Shown here piece by piece: positions 57,656 through 64,000 of a DNA stretch of 64,000 nt. The translations under genes and the position numbers were made by a program. This stretch comes from Daldinia sp. FL1419 (lineage: Eukaryota > Ascomycota > Sordariomycetes > Xylariales > Hypoxylaceae): contig MU623497.1 in the NCBI GenBank assembly GCA_025201765.1, positions 1 through 64,000 on the forward strand. Direction: 5' to 3'. The notes beneath the pieces are model-generated. The model worked only from the letters and a program-made list of their open reading frames with translations. It made no database searches and was not told the origin of the DNA. How positions within the stretch are numbered: the stretch's first letter is position 1; each line of letters begins with the position of its first letter.

Positions 57656-60160
57656 ATTTGCGGTACTCTAATTAGGATTTGTCTAAAGGAGGGGTTAGCT
57701 TAAGCTCCTGACCAATCAAACCTAAGGAATGGAGGCAAAAAAAAAGCTCTTTCCGAGGGGGTTACAGGTGCAAGTGGGGTTTCTGAGGGTTTCTGAGGGC
57801 CAGAGGGTGGTACCGCATGCATCTTAGCAGCAACTTAGCAGCAACTTTGCAGCCTTAGGTATCCTAGTACATGTACTGTGGAGGGGTTTTAACTTGGAAA
57901 GGAGCTGTCGTCACTTACTCTGCTCGCTCCCCACCTTACTCCACTTTTAGGTACTCTCTCACTTGAGGCGAACTTGCACTAAAACACATGTGCATGCAGG
58001 CCACTACCTACAATAGTACAAAGAAATAGCCAACCTTCCATGACCTAGGTACCTGCCCGGGTGTATATCAATATACATAGGTACCTGGGTACATGGAAAT
58101 CATTGCCTACGTCCTCCAGGTACATACCTCCTAGCCATCCCAACAAGAACTACATGTAGGTAAGGATTGACGTACAAGTCAGGTAGGTTGAAATGTTTAT
58201 TATTCCGGGACTGATCCGGCTTGACAAAAGCAAAGCAGTATGAAGCAAACAAAGGTTAACGAGAAGGGTATGCTATAGAGAAAAAAGGGGGGGCAGGACA
58301 GTAGAGACAGACGGAACTGAAAGCATTTCCTTTCTTGTCAATCCCTAAGTCCAACTGGAAACTGGAATTGGGACCGGAAATGGAGCTGGGGATGGAATGA
58401 TAATTGGTGATCAAAACAGCATAGGGTCTGGACGAATACTTGAGCTCGTCTATCCATCACTCCCCTGATCCTTTTGACGTACAGGGGCTTCGGCGAAGAC
58501 GTGGCTTTGGCCTTTCGCATTATTGACCTTTGACGTAGAGCCGAATTGTCTCGCTCGATATATCAGATAAACTAACCCTTCAGTTCACTTGCGCCAGGCA
58601 ATACAATAGGAACTGAGACGGTAAGCCCATCATGCTTTTCATGCCTTCGAGCAAAGCAATGACGTGCTGCCAAACACTGAATGATCGGACTAAATCCCAC
58701 GTGCGCCTCTCCATCGGATAGGTTGACGTCTCTCCGAAGCAATGAGGACAGGAGGGTGGCAGTGCAATGCCGTGCCTTAGCAATCTTCCGCACTTCTTGC
58801 ATGCAGCATAATGTTTTCGGCTTCTCGCCACGCTTGTTATGACGCCGCCTGTAGGTTAGGTGCGTAAACTGCCCGTTTATAGCATCTTTCAAACATGCGA
58901 CAAGCAGACCACTAGAAACGCATGCCACACCTACATAGTACACGAACACATGCGCAAACACACGTCAGTGAGGCGGGCACAGATAGCCAGAGGAGGACTA
59001 TACCTTCACCCCACCTCCGTTCATTTGATCGCCCGTAAGTTCGGCATGCCTTCGCCTGGTATGAACAGACGGGGAACTATGTCATCGCCAAACCGCAACT
59101 TGGCTTGGACAACTGTTCTTTTCCAGCCCGGCTCTCGTCTTGAAAGGCAAGACGCTTCTTTTAACATAGAGGCCGACACTAATACAACCTCTCACGTCCG
59201 AATTAGGGTCACAACCTAAAAGGTTTGCGGCTTTCTAATATATCCACGCCGCAAGACATATGGGTTGGGTATTCGGGGACTGCGGTTGGGAAGCTCCGCT
59301 TAGAGCTTTCAAGGCTTTTCAATCTGTTCAAGATTCGATGATGACTCTTAGGAACGGTTTTCACATACCGTGATCGAATAGAATATAAGTAGAGCAAATT
59401 TCAGACTGGACAACGTGTAGTTGAAGGTTCTCTAAGATCGTAATAGTGGGAATTGAGCTCAACCAGTGCTCAAATTTTCTAAGCTTCCGGAGAGCTTCGA
59501 AAGCCCACTTGGTCCGAGCTTTCTAAAAACCTAACCTAGGTTAGTTGTAACCTTGGAAGTGGACCTGGGTATTCTGCCGGTAGGTATGTAGCACGTTGTA
59601 TGTGGTAGACGGTTTGTCCAGCTTTACAAAATAATGGAAAGCATATAATGTATTCTATTACTTTGAAACTCCATATTAAACACTATAGAGTTCTTGACAT
59701 ACATAATTCATCACAATTGGATCGAAATTGATAGCATTAAGATTATTTTGCCTTACACCTACCTAGGGAGGTACGTGATCACGCACGAGTCACGTGATGG
59801 AGAGAATTCCGTCAATGCTGACATAAGGATACCGCACCGCCGGATATGGGTCCCGTCAATAAGCCAAGGTGGTCATTGCACAAGTCGGGCAGCGTTTGTC
59901 AGGGGTCCAAAGGAAGGTAAGGAAAGTAGGAAAGTCGAAGCGTCAGTTTTACTAACTAACTAGATTTAGTTTCGATGTTCCTAATTCATCGATTTAACAA
60001 CGTTTCGAAACTTTACACAAGGACAATAAACCGAGATTAATTAAAAATCGCTCCGAGTCCATCTCTTCGACTTCGCCTTTTTATTGTAGCACTCACTTCC
60101 TTCCCAAAATCGCGCTCCTCTCTCCTGTCCCTTACTGGGACAGATAATCTACGGCCCAAG
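57656..60160. other. Intergenic region between cyclophilin and the epsin-like gene
   Basis: 2.5 kb. TACCTAGGTA-type runs occur at 58025-58175 and 59755-59775. A GA-rich stretch lies near 58280. Overlapping minus-strand frames (58572-58961 and 58580-58831) are unrecognised; the shorter has CKKCG...CPHC, a possible zinc knuckle, but the two frames overlap and neither is supported. The last 120 bp before 60161 are pyrimidine-rich, a likely leader. Confidence 0.45.
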
Positions 60161-61945
60161 ATGGATTTCAACAGTCTCAAGGACCAGGTGAGCAACCTGA
60201 CGCTATACGATCTCAAAGCCGGCGTTCGCAAGGTCCAGAACGGTTAGTACATCATATCTTCTAATTGCGCCCTCAAGGGAAGCCTATGTGCTAACATATC
60301 TGGGCACCGTAGCCGTCATGAACTATACCGAGATGGAAGCTAAGGTTGGTAACTTTAAGATTGGTTCTGGCGGAGAGGATTGATAGTGCGGCTTACTTAC
60401 GCGCGCAATAGGTGAGAGAAGCTACCAATAACGAACCATGGGGTGCCTCGTCAACTCTTATGCAAGAAATCGCCAATGGTACCTTCAATTAGTACGCGAT
60501 TACTCTTCCGTCCACGCGCGTTTATCTTGCTAACGCTTACCGACGTCAGCCAAACCCTTAACGAAATCATGCCCATGATTTACCGTCGTTTCACCGAAAA
60601 GGCCGCCGAGGAATGGAGGCAAATATACAAAGCACTTCAACTTCTCGAGTTTTTGATCAAGCACGGCTCGGAGCGTGTTATCGATGATGCGCGCAGCCAT
60701 ATAACGCTCTTGAAAATGTTGCGACAGTTCCACTACATCGATCAGAATGGCAAGGACCAAGGCATCAACGTTCGAAATCGCGCAAAAGAGCTTGCGGAAC
60801 TGCTGGGCGACGTCGATCGGATTCGGGCAGAACGAAAGAAGGCCAGAGCCAACAAAGCCAAGTACACAGGAGTAGAAGGTGGCAGCATGGGAGGGTTCTC
60901 TAGTAGCAACCGCTTTAGCGGCTTCGGCAGCGAGTCGGGTGGCTATGGCGGTTCACCGTCAGGCTACGGCGGGTACTCGGGCGGTGTATACGGGGATGGG
61001 GGTGGATTTGGAGGCCAGTCTGATGACTGGAGGGACTCCAGCGCCGGTCGTGCGGACAAGTTTGAAGAGTATGACGAGTTTGATGAAGGATCTGCGCCGT
61101 CGAGCTCTTCCCGAGCGAAGCGGCCTGAGCGTAGTGAGAGGATGGGCGTCAAGAAGACCACCCCCGTCGAGCCTCCAAAGAAAAAGGAGCCCGAGGTCGA
61201 CCTCTTTTCTTTTGACGATCCTGCCCCTGCGGCAACTACGTCTACTGCTACCCAGCCGAACAATTCTTCCGGACTAGATGCTTTGTCGACGGCTAACAAC
61301 GATGACGACGACTTTGATGATTTCCAGTCGGCAGCACCCGCACCTTCGAACAACGTCGGCATCCCCCCTCCTATGGTGACTTCAAGTGCTCAATCCACCG
61401 CCCAATTTGCCGCGCCAAAACCGCTATCTGCGCCGCAGCAAGCTAACCTCAGCGACATGATGTCGTCAATCTCGCCTCCCGCAAGTTCTACAACGACTCC
61501 TGCGGCTAATTACTCGTCGTTTAGTATACCGGCAGCCATGGGCGCGTCCGCGCAAGCGCCGAAACCGACAATTAGCTATCAAGCGACAGCCCCTAATTAT
61601 TATCAGTCCGTCCAAGCCCATCCAACAGGGTCATCAATTTCCGCAGTATCATCTCCAACTGGTGCGTCTGCGCCGTCCGGTCTATCAGCGCTCAACAAGC
61701 CAGCAGCCCCGGCAACAGCCAAACCCAGTGCCGGTGGTGATCCGTTCGCGAACCTTTGGGGTCAGGCCGGTAGCGGTTTAAAGAAAGCAAGTACGCCGAC
61801 GGCTGGACCGAAGATGGGCCAACTCGCCAAGGAGAAGACCAGCGCCTCGCTTTGGGGAGCGCCCGCAGCCAGCACACCAAAACCTGCAGCTGGCGGATCA
61901 AGCAACACAGCAGGAAGCAGTGGCTTGGACGACTTATTAGGTTAA
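60161..61945 (+). CDS. ENTH-domain (epsin/Ent3-type) clathrin adaptor
   Basis: Membrane-traffic adaptor that binds phosphoinositides through its ENTH domain and links cargo to clathrin at the trans-Golgi/endosome; 529 residues. Exons are 60161-60242, 60313-60344 (32 nt), 60412-60491 and 60550-61945. The ENTH domain spans about 1-150: VMNYTEMEAKVREATNNEPWG, IMPMIYRRF, EEWRQIYKALQLLEFLIKHGSERV, DQGINVRNRAKELAELL. A long disordered tail follows: Gly/Tyr-rich (SGGYGGSPSGYGG), a charged stretch, VDLFSFDDP, DDDDFDDFQSA (an acidic DFxDF-type adaptor motif), Ala/Pro/Thr-rich sequence, and GLDDLLG at the very end, a clathrin-box-like motif. The frame that starts at 60443 lacks the true N-terminus. Golgi (Ent3/epsinR-like) rather than endocytic function is inferred from the absence of obvious ubiquitin-interacting motifs. 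Confidence 0.93.
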
Positions 61946-63725
61946 AATGATTGTCTAAGGCCTTTAGCAAAAAGTCTTAGTCGAGGCTAGGCTCGCCTAC
62001 CTGAGCTACGTATAATTACGAAAGTTAGGAGACTGTATATCACATTGACGATTTTAGCAACCTACAACCTGCCACGTTGCCTAAAACTTAGAATTGGAAG
62101 TTGATTGACAGTGGACTTTTTTTTTTCCCCTTTTTCCTGTTATTTTAGTGGACTACCGTCTGAACGGTCCTGACATTCGCAAAACGGCGCCTGGGAGCAA
62201 AATTAACTATGGTACAATCTAAAACAGACCAACCCGCAGCCCGAGGGCGTTTTCTTTTGTTTGATGAGACCTCGTGCAAAGACTAATAAGCCAGCTGCAA
62301 GCAGAAATGGTGTTTAAGAGACTGAATATCACCTAACATCGTATCATCGCCCACTTACTAACCTACAGTGTTGCCATCACGTATGATACAATATCCCGGA
62401 GATCGTATATGTTGTTGTTTCAGGTCAGAGTTAAGCCGACAAGGATAGGTCTCCTAAGCTTCGGTAACTTCAACTTAATTTCCACCATAGCTAGATTGGG
62501 CAATAGAAAGTCATGTCGATCGGAATTTTTACGTCCGCATAGCAACAGAGCCGCTTTCCCAGGTCTACGGATGCACCTGGCGCCTCATCCGTCAACACCG
62601 CTATGAACATGTTGTATTTACTTAATCAATGAGAAACAGGTTGGCCGGCCTTATTGGTAGATAATTCACGGTCCTCTCGAAACAACAAATTATCATACCC
62701 ATGTTCATGTAATAATCATGCCGGCGGCTACAGGCGTTGCTAACCGCGAACCGCGCTTAACAGCCCCTGGTTGACCCACCGATCTCATTTCGCCTTAGCT
62801 GAATCCTCAGCCAACCAGAATTCCCCGACGGTGATACTGAATACTGGGATGAAGACGATGCTAGGCGAACGCAACGCTATTGGACCATCTCGACCGTCGT
62901 TCATCGCGATGATATCCATGATGATTCCGATACTTTTTGCTAGGTTCCTCATAGTCCTGCTCAGGGTCCAGTCTTACCGTAAACGAAAAGGCGATCATCT
63001 TCCCCGATTGGATACACCAGCGCGTCATGATTCCGCTATCCACTTCGAGTGCCGAACGCCATGTCTGCGAAAATAGCAATGCAGATGCGTAGATAGAAAC
63101 GATGGCAGTTGAGACGCGGCTACTTGGAAGATCGATCCAGGGGTGTTTTGCCGCGAAAGCATAGTCGAGCTACAGACAAATGGCACAAGAAGATCTAGAC
63201 GGGCTTAGCCTATACTATATTCTATATGTTGTTGAATATTTAAAGTGTAGGAAACCCCAATTATTGATAATGATTCTTCCTCATACTTCACAAATCAAGC
63301 AATCACTCAGAAATATTTCTCCTTTTTTTCCTTGAGTCTTTCTCTATTTCCTTATTTTCCTCGTCTCATTTCTATATCTATTCTGGAAGGGTTTACTATC
63401 ACGATATAACGGACGGTCTTTGGATTTTGACGTCTCTCTTTCTTAAGTCATACAGAAAACGATTCTCTTATTTACGGTCTCGGTTTTATATCTATCGGTC
63501 TCTTTCTATAGCAGTAGAGCTGCATCGCCCCGAGGCTAACAAGAATATATCCCATCTATCTTTTCGGCCTCGAGCCGCCCCTCATTCACAATTCACTCCT
63601 CAACTCCCCGGTCGTCTATCCCCTACCCGCCGCGGCGTCTTCCCCTATATACTATTCTCAAGTCCGATAAGCCTCGTCCAAAACTCTCGCTCATAACCGA
63701 CTTCGAAACAGGCATCCCCTTGAGA
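61946..63725. other. Intergenic, epsin 3' region and leader of the right-edge gene
   Basis: 1.8 kb with no supported gene; frames at 62409-62606, 62771-63076 and 63427-63696 lack recognisable features. From about 63300 to 63460 the strand is strongly CT-rich (TTTTTTTCCTTGAGTCTTTC), typical of fungal core promoters and leaders, pointing into the gene at 63726. Confidence 0.5.
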
Positions 63726-64000
63726 ATGCGTTTTCAAGCACCTCAGCTCGGCGCCCTCGGCGTAACTTTTACGGCTTTCCGGGCGATGCAATTTGCTTCA
63801 CTCATCGCCATCATCGGCATAACTGCTAATTTCATCAATGAGATCGTAAGCTTAGAACGTGACGCGCCGGACGTGCTCGTCGGTACCTTGGTTGTGGTAC
63901 GTGGGCATATCTCTACCCCCTTTTATCAGACTGTTCTACTAACACTTCTCAAGGCAAGCATCGCAACGCTCTACGTTTCAATTTCCTACATCCTATACTA
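63726..64000 (+). CDS. Small multi-pass membrane protein (MARVEL-like), 5' part only
   Basis: The gene is cut by the window edge. Exon 1 is 63726-63896 and exon 2 begins at 63954; the intron has GTACGT, TACTAAC and CTCAAG and keeps phase. The first 57 residues (MRFQAPQLGALGVTFTAFRA, then MQFASLIAIIGITANFINEIV) hold one membrane segment, and the second starts in exon 2 (ATLYVSISYILY). It resembles a common uncharacterised fungal four-helix membrane protein family (recalled, not searched). Function unknown. Confidence 0.7.
   Translation, partial: MRFQAPQLGALGVTFTAFRAMQFASLIAIIGITANFINEIVSLERDAPDVLVGTLVVVRGHISTPFYQTVLLTLLKASIATLYVSISYILY

Noticed and set aside
58572..58961. Two overlapping minus-strand frames, one with CKKCG and CPHC spacing like a zinc ribbon
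   Set aside because: Two different frames compete, neither matches a family I know, and no splice structure improves them. Too weak to annotate as a gene.

Overview
This window looks like filamentous ascomycete nuclear DNA (Pezizomycotina, probably Sordariomycetes; order not provable from the window). Genes carry short GT-AG introns (mostly 46-90 nt) with CTAAC-like branch sites. Two Zn2Cys6 regulators, a sterol-sensing HMG-CoA reductase, a dual-start cyclophilin and RIP-type repeat decay (C-to-T and G-to-A between repeat copies) all fit. Gene models were built by hand from splice signals, reading phase and remembered family sequences; no database search was run.

Layout. Bases 1-16070 are an extremely AT-rich block with no convincing host gene. 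It holds decayed transposons: a 1.77-kb element with inverted ends (1934-3700), a degenerate tandem array (about 4025-5290), a pair of 152-bp LTRs (5291-5442 and 15919-16070), a Tad-like LINE reverse transcriptase, and a 2.4-kb Copia-type element with 216-bp LTRs and an exact 5-bp target duplication (10012-12415) inserted in that LINE. Composition changes abruptly at about 16071.

16.6-27.3 kb, next to the AT-rich block: a ZIP zinc transporter, a secreted glucuronoyl esterase (CE15), a secreted GH43 arabinanase-like enzyme, a six-exon secreted cysteine-rich protein with Kex2-like sites, and an NAD-dependent epimerase-like protein. Three of these five are predicted to be secreted, two of them plant-cell-wall enzymes.

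28-40 kb: a 958-residue Zn2Cys6 regulator, an intronless MDR-type oxidoreductase and HMG-CoA reductase. 41.2-51.5 kb: nicotinamidase, a Baeyer-Villiger-type flavin monooxygenase, a 14-TM MFS exporter, a divergently transcribed Zn2Cys6 regulator and a Ctr copper transporter. The enzyme, exporter and regulator set resembles a small metabolic or detoxification cluster.

52-64 kb is housekeeping: STI1/Hop co-chaperone, RNA polymerase III subunit RPC34, a cyclophilin with mitochondrial and cytosolic starts, an ENTH-domain epsin-like protein, and the first part of a small membrane protein that runs off the right edge. Intergenic DNA is rich in short TACCTAGGTA-type palindromic runs. I saw no rRNA, convincing tRNA or CRISPR.
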